A stretch of DNA of 64,000 bases from CAZSXU01 sp964610505 (GTDB lineage: Bacteria > Arandabacterota > Arandabacteria > JAGLYR01), in the NCBI GenBank assembly GCA_964610505.1, contig CAZSXU010000016.1, positions 1-64,000 of the forward strand. The letters are read 5' to 3'. Positions 24,944 to 33,589 of the stretch are shown piece after piece. The notes below the pieces were generated by a model. It saw nothing but the letters and a program-made list of their open reading frames with translations. It did no database searches and was not told the DNA's origin. How positions within the stretch are numbered: position 1 is the first letter of the stretch; each line of letters begins with the position of its first letter. The position numbers and the translations under genes were made by a program.

Positions 24944-25969
24944 CTAGGTCCGCGCATGGCCCCGCACGAAGCTCCAGTCCTGGCCCATGGAAATCAGGCG
25001 CCGGACATCGCTCTCGGTGAGATCGAAGGACTCGATGGCCAGAAGGTATTCCTGGACAAGGTTGGTCGAGGAGACGGTCGTGTTGTCCGTGCAGAGCGTG
25101 CAGGGAACCCCGGCGTCAAGAAAACGGGGCAGGGGATGTTCGCGAATGGCGTCGACCGCGCCGGTCTGGAGGTTTGACGATAGACAGACCTCGACGAGGA
25201 TATTGTCCCGAGCCAACCTCCGGAGAAGCGCGGGGTCCCGGACGGCGCTCACTGCGTGTCCCAGTCGCTGGGGTCCGAGACAGTCCAGGGCTTCCCAGAT
25301 GCGCTCCGGACCTTCGTCTTCTCCCACGTGAACGGTCTTGAAGAACCCCATCTCGGCCGCCAGTTCATAGGCCCCGGTGAAGAGAATGGGAGGATACGGT
25401 CGTTCGGCCCCCGCAATGTCGAACCCAACGACCCCCACGCGGTCGTGATACCGGTGGTGTTCCCCCGCGATCTCCCTCAGGAGAATTCGGGCCATGTTGC
25501 CCCCGTGGTTCCGGAGTGCGATCACGATGATACCGGCATCGAAGTCCGCGTGTTCCTTCTGAAACTTCATGATTCCCTTGCGGACCGCGTGCAGAACCTG
25601 GCGGGTGGTCAAGCCGGCCCGAGTGTGGATCGCCGGATTGATCCGCAATTCCAGCGTGCGAACGCCTCCGGCATAGGCGTCTTCCGCAATCTCAAAGGAA
25701 ATCTGCAGCAGGTTGTCATAGAATTGCGTGTATTGGAGGGGAACGTCGAACTTGTCCAGGTAGTCGATCAGCGATCGATCCTTCTCCGCGTCGTAGCACA
25801 GGTACCGCCGGAACTCCTCGAAGTTCAGGCCTGGAATGGCCGAGTAATACTTCTGCGACAACGCCCACAGGGTTTCGGGCCGGACGCTTCCGTCGAAGTG
25901 ACGATGGAGATCGGCCAGTTTCAGGGTCTTGAGAACATCGATTTGGTCTTCCCGGGAGTATTTCCGCAT
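24944..25969 (-). CDS. add: Adenosine deaminase family protein
   Basis: 341 aa. ATG 25969 (minus strand) is chosen because family members start close to the first metal motif; the frame runs further upstream without similarity. Zinc and catalytic residues are present: LHRHFDGS (H22, H24), HVGEDEG (H214, E217), RLGHAV (H238) and CTDN (D295). The usual SDDP is TDNT here, and the C.SSN segment is CLSSNLQTG. It deaminates adenosine or a related 6-aminopurine nucleoside. It is divergent from the phosphodiesterase-like gene at 26193 and may share a 223-base control region with it. Confidence 0.88.
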   Translation of the reverse strand: MRKYSREDQIDVLKTLKLADLHRHFDGSVRPETLWALSQKYYSAIPGLNFEEFRRYLCYDAEKDRSLIDYLDKFDVPLQYTQFYDNLLQISFEIAEDAYAGGVRTLELRINPAIHTRAGLTTRQVLHAVRKGIMKFQKEHADFDAGIIVIALRNHGGNMARILLREIAGEHHRYHDRVGVVGFDIAGAERPYPPILFTGAYELAAEMGFFKTVHVGEDEGPERIWEALDCLGPQRLGHAVSAVRDPALLRRLARDNILVEVCLSSNLQTGAVDAIREHPLPRFLDAGVPCTLCTDNTTVSSTNLVQEYLLAIESFDLTESDVRRLISMGQDWSFVRGHART

Positions 25970-26080
25970 GGATCGTGAATCCCCCTCGCTCCGCTTCTCG
26001 AAGAAGGGGAGGAGCTTAAGAACCGGCGGTGGAATGGTCGATGAATCTGTTGCCGGGTAGCGTAGCACAGGGGCGGGGGA

Positions 26081-26099
26081 CGGGCAAGGCATTTGCCCG
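26081..26099. repeat. Hairpin CGGGCAA-GGCAT-TTGCCCG between divergent genes
   Basis: A seven-base stem in the 223-base gap between adenosine deaminase and the phosphodiesterase-like gene. Its core (GGCAAG..TTTGCC) resembles the central hairpin of the CAGATT repeats but without their ends. GTAGCAC and GTGCTAC words flank it on either side, hinting at a larger decayed palindromic element. No convincing promoter was found here. Confidence 0.4.
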
Positions 26100-26192
26100 G
26101 CGCAGTCCCAATGACGTTGACGGGCTCCGGGGCCCGTGCTACGGTAGCCCAATGGATGCGGGTGCGGGCACTTACACCTTTGGAAGGGTACG

Positions 26193-27674
26193 GTGAAGCG
26201 GTTACTCGTCATCGGGGTCGACGGAATGTCACCCCATCTCATTGACCGCTGGGAGGGGGACCTTCCCGCGATCGCCGAACTCTCCAGACAGGGAGAGCGG
26301 CGCAGGCTTCGCGCGCCCTTCCCGCCGGATTCGGTGCCGTCCTGGCTCACGATCTATACGGGGGAATCTCCCGTCAACCATGGGATTCTCGAGTCCTTCA
26401 ACTACCTCGACAAGAACTTCAAGCAGTCCAGTATCGATGCGAAACTCTTTCGGGGCCGGACTTTCTGGGACCTGGCAAGCCGGGCGGGGAAGAAGGTCTG
26501 CATCGTCAATCCTTTCCTGGCGTATCCCCCCTGGGAGCTCAACGGCCCGATGGTGAGCGGCCCGGTGTTTGAGGGTGGGGAGTCGCAGGTGGTTCCCGCC
26601 GAGATCGCCGCTCGTCTTCCGCTGCCGCCCCTGGGCGGGATCGTGGATTTCCCGACGCGAAAAACGCTGTCCGCATTCATTCAGCGGACCGAATCGCTGA
26701 CGCGCGAGCTGGCGGAGTTTTCCATCCGCCTTCTCAGGGATGTGGAGTGGGATCTCGGATTCGTGTGCTTCCTCACCCTCGACCGCACACAGCATTTCCT
26801 CTGGCGCTTCGAGGACACCGGCGATCCCACGTATCCCGGAGAAAACCCGTATGGCGGCGCCATCGAGAGGGCGTACAGGCAATTCGACGCTCTGATCGGC
26901 GATCTTCTGGCCGCCTCGGGCCCGGATACGGGCGTTCTTGTCATCAGCGATCACGGTCATGGGCGACGCTGCACCAAGGTCGTGAATTTCAATGAACTCT
27001 TGAGACGCCGGGGATGGTTGGTCTCCAAAGCGCGAGGCCGCTTTGACCATCGTTACATCCTCGAGCGCGCCAAGAATGCGGCTCTCCAGTTCGTCAACGA
27101 TCACGATCTCGAAGATTGGATGTTCCGGCTGGCGAGGTTTGTGCCGAACCGCAAGGCGCTGAAGAAATCCGCCCACATTGTCTCCTGGGGAGAGAATCTT
27201 GCCCAGGCGTCCTACTTCGCCGGAACGAATCCCTTCGGGGGAATTGAGGTCAACCGGGAGCGCCTGCGCGCAAAGGGAATGGACTACGAGACGTTCCGGG
27301 ATACGCTCATCGCGGAGATCCTGGCCATTGAGGATCCCGAGACCGGTGAGACCGTCGTCCGTTGGGCGAAGCGCAGGGAGGACATCCACGAGGGCCGGCG
27401 TCTCGATGTCTATCCCGACGTGCTCTTTGAGATGGATGGCGCGTACGGCGTCAACTGGGCCCTTCACACAGATCTCATTACGGTGAACCCCACCCACAAG
27501 AAGATCTCCGGCGGCCACACCCTGGAGGGGGTGTTTCTTCTGGCGGGCACCGGCACCCGTCTCGTCGAGCGCCAACCCTCCGTCCAGGATCTCGCCCCGA
27601 CCATCCTCGATTTGCTGGGTGTTTCCACAGATGAGCCGTTCGACGGCCAAAGCCTCATCGTTCGAAAGCCATAA
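26193..27674 (+). CDS. Alkaline-phosphatase-superfamily phosphodiesterase/pyrophosphatase-like protein
   Basis: 493 aa, no signal peptide, so probably cytoplasmic. Metal ligands of the superfamily are visible: GVDGMSP (residues 8-14), SDHGHG (about 253-258) and GGHTLEG near the C-terminus. LDRTQHFLWR is also present. The nucleophile region reads PPDSVPSWLTIYTG, where many relatives have a threonine or serine in the same place. It is similar to the AP-fold enzymes often found in glycan clusters of deep-branching bacteria and archaea. GTG 26193 has GGAAGGG upstream. Context suggests work on a nucleotide sugar or phospholipid-linked glycan; the substrate is unknown. Confidence 0.82.
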   Translation: MKRLLVIGVDGMSPHLIDRWEGDLPAIAELSRQGERRRLRAPFPPDSVPSWLTIYTGESPVNHGILESFNYLDKNFKQSSIDAKLFRGRTFWDLASRAGKKVCIVNPFLAYPPWELNGPMVSGPVFEGGESQVVPAEIAARLPLPPLGGIVDFPTRKTLSAFIQRTESLTRELAEFSIRLLRDVEWDLGFVCFLTLDRTQHFLWRFEDTGDPTYPGENPYGGAIERAYRQFDALIGDLLAASGPDTGVLVISDHGHGRRCTKVVNFNELLRRRGWLVSKARGRFDHRYILERAKNAALQFVNDHDLEDWMFRLARFVPNRKALKKSAHIVSWGENLAQASYFAGTNPFGGIEVNRERLRAKGMDYETFRDTLIAEILAIEDPETGETVVRWAKRREDIHEGRRLDVYPDVLFEMDGAYGVNWALHTDLITVNPTHKKISGGHTLEGVFLLAGTGTRLVERQPSVQDLAPTILDLLGVSTDEPFDGQSLIVRKP

Positions 27675-27688
27675 GGGCGAACCCCCTT

Positions 27689-27919
27689 CCGCAGATTACG
27701 CAGATTGGAAAACCGTGGAGGCAAGACTTTGCCTCCACGCGAAGGCGACACAAAAGGGCGCCTGATTGAGAGTGCTCCGAGCTTCCTCTTTCAGCTGCCA
27801 TTCCCAGGCGCATTGGGTGTGTAGCACACCGTATCGCCTGGGCTGGTGGGGCGGATCCGTGATCCGCCCCACCAGAAGGTCTATCCGCTTCCCATCTGCG
27901 TAATCTGTGTAATCTGTGG
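27689..27919. repeat. CAGATT-family dispersed repeat, copy D, with two hairpins
   Basis: 231 bp bounded by CCGCAGATTACGCAGATT (27689-27706) and ATCTGCGTAATCTGTG...TGTGG (27894-27919). Hairpin 1: GTGGAGGCAA (27715-27724) with TTGCCTCCAC (27729-27738). Hairpin 2: a perfect 15-bp stem, CTGGTGGGGCGGATC (27843-27857) with 27861-27875, loop CGT. It fills the gap between convergent genes ending at 27674 and 27938 and may act as a bidirectional terminator. Confidence 0.75.
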
Positions 27920-27937
27920 AAGGCTCTTGATCTTGAC

Positions 27938-29065
27938 TTAGGACTTCGAGAGGAGTTCCCTGTAGAATTTCGCGTGTTCGTCCGCGACGTGATCCCAGGT
28001 GTAGTCCCGGATCACGCGCTCGCGAGCTTTGAGAGCCAGCTCCCGTAGCTCGTCGGGATGATCGAGGCAGTACTGCATCTTCTCTCGAAGGTCGGCCACG
28101 TCTCCCGAACGGAAGGACACGCCCACCCCCTCGGCGGCTTCCATGTTCTCCGGGATGTCGCTGAACAGGATCGGCCTTCCGTAGCTCATGGCCTCGAGAA
28201 GCGTGATCGGAAGGCCTTCGATCTGCGAAGGCATGATGAACAGCCGGCAGTTCTCGTACAGCTGCTGGAGCGCTGTCCCGTACTGGTAGCCGAGCAGAAG
28301 AACCCGCTCGTTCCGCATGCGTTCCAGGCGGGCGACGTACTCGGACGTGTGCGAACTTCCGCCGGCGATGGCCACCGTAAGGTCCGTCTCCAGACCCCCG
28401 AACGCCTCGATGACCATGTGGGCCCCTTTGGTGGGAACGAGGCGACCGACGTAAAGAACATATCGGTTCGGGGCGAGCCCCAAGCTCTCCAGCTCGTTCC
28501 AACCGGAGGGTTCGCTGATCGTCACGCCGTTCGGAATGTACGTGACGTCGCGCCCGTACTTCTCCTTGTAGTATTTCCTGAGGGTCTTCGAAACGGAAAT
28601 GGCGCCGTCGGCCCAACGGGTGAACACGCGCTCGGCCCAGAGGGACATGGCCTTCGCGAACGCTCCCCATTTTTCCCGCCGGTAGGCCTGCCCGTGGGAC
28701 GTCACGACCGTCTTTGCCGCCAACCCGGCCGGTAGCGTCAGAAGCGCGGGATCGACACTGTGGATGTGGACGATGTCGACGCGGCGCCGCAGGAGAAGGT
28801 CGAGAACGCACAGGAACGTGTGAGCGATCATTTCCAGATGTTTCTGGTTGATCGTCGGAAGGCGGATGATCCGGATGCCCCGATATTCCCTCATCCGAGG
28901 TGTGTAGCCGGAGCGGCAGTACACGATGACCTCGAAGCCGAGCGCGACCAGCCGTGTGGCCAACTCCTCCACATGACGTTCCACGCCGCCGTAGGTCGCG
29001 GGGATTCCCCGGTGCCCGATCATGGCAACGCGAATCTTGCGGTCTGTGTGCGCGGGGGTGGACAA
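27938..29065 (-). CDS. GT4-family glycosyltransferase with DUF1972-type N-terminus
   Basis: 375 aa. The N-terminal donor/acceptor domain begins IRVAMIGHRGIPATYGGVERHVEEL, the DUF1972 hallmark of rhamnosyl- or mannosyl-type GT4 enzymes. The C-terminal nucleotide-sugar domain has YVLYVGRLVPTKGAHMVIEAF and PSQIEGLPITLLEAMSYGRPIL with the conserved E-x7-E. The start is TTG 29065; no better start codon is placed before the conserved region. It is the most downstream gene of a minus-strand glycan cluster (34741 to 27938). The sugar specificity cannot be read. Confidence 0.9.
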   Translation of the reverse strand: MSTPAHTDRKIRVAMIGHRGIPATYGGVERHVEELATRLVALGFEVIVYCRSGYTPRMREYRGIRIIRLPTINQKHLEMIAHTFLCVLDLLLRRRVDIVHIHSVDPALLTLPAGLAAKTVVTSHGQAYRREKWGAFAKAMSLWAERVFTRWADGAISVSKTLRKYYKEKYGRDVTYIPNGVTISEPSGWNELESLGLAPNRYVLYVGRLVPTKGAHMVIEAFGGLETDLTVAIAGGSSHTSEYVARLERMRNERVLLLGYQYGTALQQLYENCRLFIMPSQIEGLPITLLEAMSYGRPILFSDIPENMEAAEGVGVSFRSGDVADLREKMQYCLDHPDELRELALKARERVIRDYTWDHVADEHAKFYRELLSKS

Positions 29066-29113
29066 TGCTGCGGCCTCTGGCGCCCGCGGGAACCCTCGGT
29101 GCGGCGTCCCCGG

Positions 29114-30106
29114 TTACATTTCCTCTTCGCCCAGAATCTCCTTGCCTAACATCATCTTCAGTTTGTTCTTGATGATCCACTTCGTGGGGATCCAGATGTT
29201 CCGTCTCATGGCGGGGCCGGCGGTGCCGGTCATCCAGCAGTTGAGCGGACAGTGTGCCACCTGTTCGCGAACCTGCTGCGATTTCTCACTGTTCCAGATG
29301 TCCTGGAAAGTCTGTTCCTTGAGGTTGCCCATGGACCTTTCCATCACGTTGCACGGAAAGACCTCACCGTACGGGTCCAGGAAGAACATATCCGATCCGG
29401 CCGAGCAGGGGAGAATCCGATCTTTCCCGCGGACGTACCGGGTCAGCGCCCAGTTGAAGTACGCCCGGTACCAGTTCTTGACCTTCCACGATTTCAGGAA
29501 GGCCAGAACGAGTCTCCGGAATTCCCCGACGATCATCTGCTGGTTCTCGAAGCGGTTGTCCGCCTTATGAAAATAGAATGAATTGTGGGTGGCCGCCGTT
29601 GCGAACTCCAGATCCAGATCCTTGGCCAGTGCAAAGAGTTCCATAAGATCCTTGGCGTTTCGATCGGACACCGTGATGGCGAAGCCGATGTCCTTGACCC
29701 CGAGTTCCTTCAACTTCAGGAGAGTGCGGAGGCCGTGGTCGAAACCGTCGCGAATGCCTCGAAGCTCATCGTTGGCGGACGGCAGGCCTTCCAGACTCAC
29801 TCGAATCACAACCTTCGGGAACTTCTTGGCGACGTCCAGAATCCGGTCGGTGAAGTATCCGTTGGTGCTGATCTCCAGGCGGTTGGTCTTCTTGGAGAGA
29901 ACGGCGACGATCTCTTCGATATCCGTGCGCAGCATGGGCTCGCCGCCGGTGATGTTGATGCGCCCCAGATTCGCGGGCAGCTTGTCCATGATCTCCGGGG
30001 AGATCTCCATCTTCGGATCGGAGGGATGCTCCCACGTGTTGCACATGTAGCAGCGAGCATTGCAACGGTAGGTGACGATTACGGCTCCGTCGGTAGATTG
30101 AAACAC
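29114..30106 (-). CDS. Radical SAM/SPASM-like protein in a glycan cluster
   Basis: About 330 aa. The 4Fe-4S site CNARCYMC (CxxxCxxC) is near the N-terminus, followed by NITGGEPMLR and SLEG. A cysteine-containing C-terminal half (LPCSAG, VFPCNV, CPLNCW) fits a SPASM or twitch auxiliary cluster. GTG 30106 is chosen because GGGGG lies seven bases upstream and the conserved core starts immediately after (FQSTDGAVIVTYRCN). ATGs at 30154 and 30163 are in frame but poorly supported. Its substrate is unknown; such enzymes near glycosyltransferases may modify a sugar, lipid carrier or peptide. Confidence 0.85.
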   Translation of the reverse strand: MFQSTDGAVIVTYRCNARCYMCNTWEHPSDPKMEISPEIMDKLPANLGRINITGGEPMLRTDIEEIVAVLSKKTNRLEISTNGYFTDRILDVAKKFPKVVIRVSLEGLPSANDELRGIRDGFDHGLRTLLKLKELGVKDIGFAITVSDRNAKDLMELFALAKDLDLEFATAATHNSFYFHKADNRFENQQMIVGEFRRLVLAFLKSWKVKNWYRAYFNWALTRYVRGKDRILPCSAGSDMFFLDPYGEVFPCNVMERSMGNLKEQTFQDIWNSEKSQQVREQVAHCPLNCWMTGTAGPAMRRNIWIPTKWIIKNKLKMMLGKEILGEEEM

Positions 30107-30384
30107 TCCACAACCCCCTGGCCCGGACGATGCGGGTTGTCGCCAACCGGCCATGTGCTTCATCCAGGCGGAGCAATGGGGAGACGCGGACGCGAATCCC
30201 GGAACACGGCATCCCGGGAACGATACGGTCCCCTCCACCACGGTCGATGTATGACTCTTCGCTCTTCGGCTCCGCTGGCAAGCCTGTGCGCAAGGCACGT
30301 TCTGCAAGGAGCAGAGGCCGGCGTCTAGACTCAATCAGCGATCATACCGCTGCCGTTTAGTCGAGTCAACCAAAGCCACGGATT
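30107..30384. other. Gap upstream of the radical SAM gene
   Basis: 278 bases with no supported gene. The radical SAM frame stays open through most of it on the minus strand, but composition and lack of similarity argue against coding. No terminator or promoter was convincing. Confidence 0.4.
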
Positions 30385-31641
30385 TCAGCGATCGGACATG
30401 ACAACCCGATACACAGCCTCAAGGCGGCGGTAGTGGACCTCTGGGCTCCACTCCCTCTCCGCTTTGGCTCGGCCCTCTCTGCCGAGTTGCCGGGCTAATT
30501 CTTTATCGGCAAGCAATCTACCCAGCTTGTCCGCTAAATCCTCAGCATCTCCCGGAGAGGCCAGGAGGCCGTCCCGGCCGTCGCTCACAAGTTCAGGGAT
30601 CGCGCCGATTCTGGAGGCGACGATGGGTTTGCCGAGAGCGAACGATTCCATGACAGCGAAGGGGAAGTTTTCGAACCATATGGAGGGGAGCAGCAGGCAG
30701 CGGGCTCGCGAAGCCAACGCCCGGACTTCTTCGCGACTCTTCAACCCGAGGAAGCGAATCCCCGTGATCTTCTGTTCCGACACGGTGGTCTCGAGCTCCT
30801 GCTTGAGCGGCCCGTCGCCGACGATCAGCAGCTCGCCCCGTCCCAGAATCGCCTTGGCTCGAATGAGCGTCCTGAGACCCTTCTCCTCGGCCAGGCGACC
30901 GGCAAAGAGGGCGAAGCCGTCGTCGGACGTCGAATGCTCAAACTCGTCCAGCTCGATGAAGTGGGGAATCGCCGTGATGTTTTTCGAGGGAAACCGGTGC
31001 TCGGCAAGTTTCCCGGCCAGGAAACGGCTGGGAGCGACAAAGCGGTCGACCCGCGAATAGACGCGCATCCACCGATGCGCGTAGGCCTCGATGGCGGCGG
31101 CCAGACTGACCCCCAGCGAATCGCGCTTGCATCGCCTTAGAAAGGCCCGGTAGAACCGGCCGGGCCGGCACGCCTCGCAGATCTCTCCCCGGCAGTAGAA
31201 GTGAGTGTTGGGACATACGGGCACGTAGTCGTGGAGTGTCCAGACGATCGGAATCCCCCGGGCGTTGAGGGGACCGATGATGGAGGGCGTCAGGTGACGG
31301 TGGATGCCCTGGAAGTGGGCGAGATCGGGCCGGACGTCCTCGAGAATCCGTTCCATTGCTCGGCGGGCCTCGCCGGAGGCGATGGCCCTCCTCAACACGC
31401 GCCAGCCTGCGCCCGGACTCCGGGCCGTCTCCAGCGCGTTGTAGTCCACGGATTCGACGAAGTACGTCTCGTACTCTGACGCGAGATTTCGGGGGTGACG
31501 CGTCGCGAACGGAATGACCTCATGGTTCTTGGATTCCAACAACCGAGTGAGCGCAAAGGTGTATGTACAGTCGCCCCCTCGCTCATAATGAAAGCTATTG
31601 ACCATGAGGATTCTCAATCGACTCTCCTCGTCGAGACCCAT
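30385..31641 (-). CDS. GT4-family glycosyltransferase
   Basis: About 418 aa from ATG 31641; the frame also allows TTG 31671. The N-terminal domain has LRILMVNSFHYERGGDCTYTFAL and an HDYVPVCPNTHFYCRGEICEAC segment, typical of GT4 enzymes with a cysteine-bearing insert. The C-terminal domain has FALFAGRLAEEKGLRTLI, ELLIVGDGPL, and ENFPFAVMESFALGKPIVAS with the E-x7-E motif. It acts in the cytoplasm on a lipid-linked acceptor (family knowledge). It lies between the radical SAM gene and the dTMP-kinase-like gene, same strand. Confidence 0.9.
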   Translation of the reverse strand: MGLDEESRLRILMVNSFHYERGGDCTYTFALTRLLESKNHEVIPFATRHPRNLASEYETYFVESVDYNALETARSPGAGWRVLRRAIASGEARRAMERILEDVRPDLAHFQGIHRHLTPSIIGPLNARGIPIVWTLHDYVPVCPNTHFYCRGEICEACRPGRFYRAFLRRCKRDSLGVSLAAAIEAYAHRWMRVYSRVDRFVAPSRFLAGKLAEHRFPSKNITAIPHFIELDEFEHSTSDDGFALFAGRLAEEKGLRTLIRAKAILGRGELLIVGDGPLKQELETTVSEQKITGIRFLGLKSREEVRALASRARCLLLPSIWFENFPFAVMESFALGKPIVASRIGAIPELVSDGRDGLLASPGDAEDLADKLGRLLADKELARQLGREGRAKAEREWSPEVHYRRLEAVYRVVMSDR

Positions 31642-31787
31642 TGTCGTCCACTGATCGACCGGATCCCGCAACTTCTTTAGTGTTAAGAAGTTAGATCTGG
31701 ATCCGCGCCCCGACTTGTGCGAAGCTCGAATGCTCGTTCCGGAATTGAAGCCACGGATCGCGCTCGTAGGCCCCGGATGTCTTTTCT

Positions 31788-32501
31788 TCAGAAACCCATT
31801 CGCTTCCAGATCCTCCGACGGATTTCGGTCTCGACTTCCATGGGAGAGCGCTCCGCGTCGACTTCCTCCATGCCCAGCGTATCCGACAGGGAACGGTAGA
31901 GTGCCCTCCGCTCGACAAGATAGGCTTCGGGGGTCCCATCACTTTTCCGCTCGGCGCCCACGCGAGGATTCACATCGAGGAGGATCGAGAGATTGGGCAC
32001 CGGGAAGAGACGAAGGAGCGGCTCCTTCAGAAGCTCCGTGGGTTCTCGGTCCAGGTTCACCGACAGGTCGATGAGCGTGTCGTAGACGTAGCGGTCGGCT
32101 ACCACGGTTCTGCCCATGGCCATCGGAATTCGAACCTTGAAGAAGACCTGGATGGCGTGTTCCAGCAGGGTCAGATGCTTCCACAGTGTGGCCTGCAGGC
32201 GGCCCCGGAGGATCTCCCGCTTGGACTCGGTGAACCCCTCGTAGTCGTGCGTCTGCGATCCGGCACCTCTGCGCCGCACCAGAATTCGACCCAGGAACCG
32301 TACGGGCAGCATCAGAATGGGTTTCCAGCGGACCCACGTGTGAATGGCCGGAATATCCTGCTCCCGCAGGGACCGGACCAAAACGGCGGCCTGTGTTGAT
32401 TTACCGGAACCGTCGATCCCGAGAAGGCAGATCAGCGTGCCCCGCCTCGGCAATCGGCGGGTGACGGTGACCCGGGCGGCAGCGACGTTGTCCTGGCTCA
32501 T
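31788..32501 (-). CDS. Thymidylate-kinase-like P-loop protein
   Basis: 237 aa. Walker A GIDGSGKST is at residues 28-36, ADRYVYDTLIDL gives the DR(Y/F) substrate motif, and LSILLDVNP is the following strand. This is the thymidylate-kinase superfamily, but proteins of this kind in glycan clusters are often divergent and may phosphorylate another substrate. A true tdk gene lies elsewhere in the window (57558). ATG 32501 overlaps the stop of the upstream glycosyltransferase (ATGA 32498-32501), so the two are translationally coupled. Confidence 0.8.
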   Translation of the reverse strand: MSQDNVAAARVTVTRRLPRRGTLICLLGIDGSGKSTQAAVLVRSLREQDIPAIHTWVRWKPILMLPVRFLGRILVRRRGAGSQTHDYEGFTESKREILRGRLQATLWKHLTLLEHAIQVFFKVRIPMAMGRTVVADRYVYDTLIDLSVNLDREPTELLKEPLLRLFPVPNLSILLDVNPRVGAERKSDGTPEAYLVERRALYRSLSDTLGMEEVDAERSPMEVETEIRRRIWKRMGF

Positions 32502-33550
32502 TTCTTTCCTCTCAGCATCCTCCAGCCTTCCAATGTGCGGACCAGGCCGGCGGCGACGTTTTCCCAGCTGAAGGGCATGACCTGCTCCCGAGTGGAAACT
32601 GGAATCCCTTGGATCACTTTTTCGAGGAGTGGAGGAACGTCCTCGGTGCCTTCAACATAACAGATCCCGCGCCCCTCTGGAAAGTGCCGGGGCAGGGCGC
32701 CGAACCGCGTGCAGAGCACCGGCAGGTTCACGGCCATGGCTTCCAGGACGGACAACGGCATCTCGATGGCGGCCTGGTCCGATTGGACGGGAAAGAGGTA
32801 GCAATCGGCGGCCTGGTAGAGTCGCTCGATCTCGGGTACGCGCTCCCGAATCACGCGCACGCCGGCTGTCTCCAATTCGCCCGCCAGCGCGCCGTCCTGC
32901 TCGGTCGAAGTGCTGCCGACCACCACGGCGCGGCAGGGAAACCGCCGGGCCAGAACGCCCATCACCGCCACCCCTCGCTCCCGGCGAATGTGGCCGACGT
33001 GCAGGATCACGAAATCCGATTCCCCGATGTCGAGGGATCGCCGAATGCGGGTCTTCTCCTCGGACGCCACCGGCCGGAATCGGCCGGTGTCCACTCCGCT
33101 CGGAAGCGTGCTCGCGGGAATGGCGACCGGGAGCTCCGCGACGGACGAAGCGTCCTGAGCCAGAAACGCGTTCGGATGGAGGCGCCGGATGAGAAGGCGC
33201 TTCCACGGCGTATGGCGTCTGGGTTGAAGGGCCACCATGACGACGGGGGCGCCGGGATGGAGGAACCGGAGCATCCGGGATCGAAGGAACGATCCCAGCG
33301 TGGCGGAGGCCAGCGGAATGTAGAGGATCAGATCCGGCTTGCAGGCGTTGAGCCGCCGCCGCAGCGCTCCACTCAGGAGAAGGCGATTCGTCTTCACGTC
33401 GCCGGGTGTGCCCACTCCGGTGTCGAGACTCACGGGCTGCACCGAGTGCTCTGTCTCCAGCGCGCGGGAAAGAGAAGAGACAAAGTTCCTAATGCCTTCG
33501 TCCGGAGTGCCGCCCAGTCCCTCGGATATGACGCAGAACCTGTAGCTCAA
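32498..33550 (-). CDS. GT4-like glycosyltransferase
   Basis: 350 aa from TTG 33550. The donor-binding half is recognisable: DFVILHVGHIRRERGV, then LYQAADCYLFPVQSDQAAIEMPLSVLEAMAVNLPVLCTRFGALPRHF, which has the E-x7-E equivalent region. The N-terminal half is less conserved (FCVISEGLGGTPDEGIRNFV). It is coupled to the dTMP-kinase-like gene by a four-base overlap. It belongs to the minus-strand glycan cluster. Sugar and acceptor are unknown. Confidence 0.85.
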   Translation of the reverse strand: MSYRFCVISEGLGGTPDEGIRNFVSSLSRALETEHSVQPVSLDTGVGTPGDVKTNRLLLSGALRRRLNACKPDLILYIPLASATLGSFLRSRMLRFLHPGAPVVMVALQPRRHTPWKRLLIRRLHPNAFLAQDASSVAELPVAIPASTLPSGVDTGRFRPVASEEKTRIRRSLDIGESDFVILHVGHIRRERGVAVMGVLARRFPCRAVVVGSTSTEQDGALAGELETAGVRVIRERVPEIERLYQAADCYLFPVQSDQAAIEMPLSVLEAMAVNLPVLCTRFGALPRHFPEGRGICYVEGTEDVPPLLEKVIQGIPVSTREQVMPFSWENVAAGLVRTLEGWRMLRGKK

Positions 33551-33589
33551 AACAGGCGTCCCTCTCCTGAAGAGCGCGGGAGACCGGAG

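Noticed and set aside
25970..26350. N-terminal extension of the adenosine deaminase frame
   Set aside because: The extra residues are basic, proline- and serine-rich, overlap the divergent gene at 26193 and precede a normal family start.
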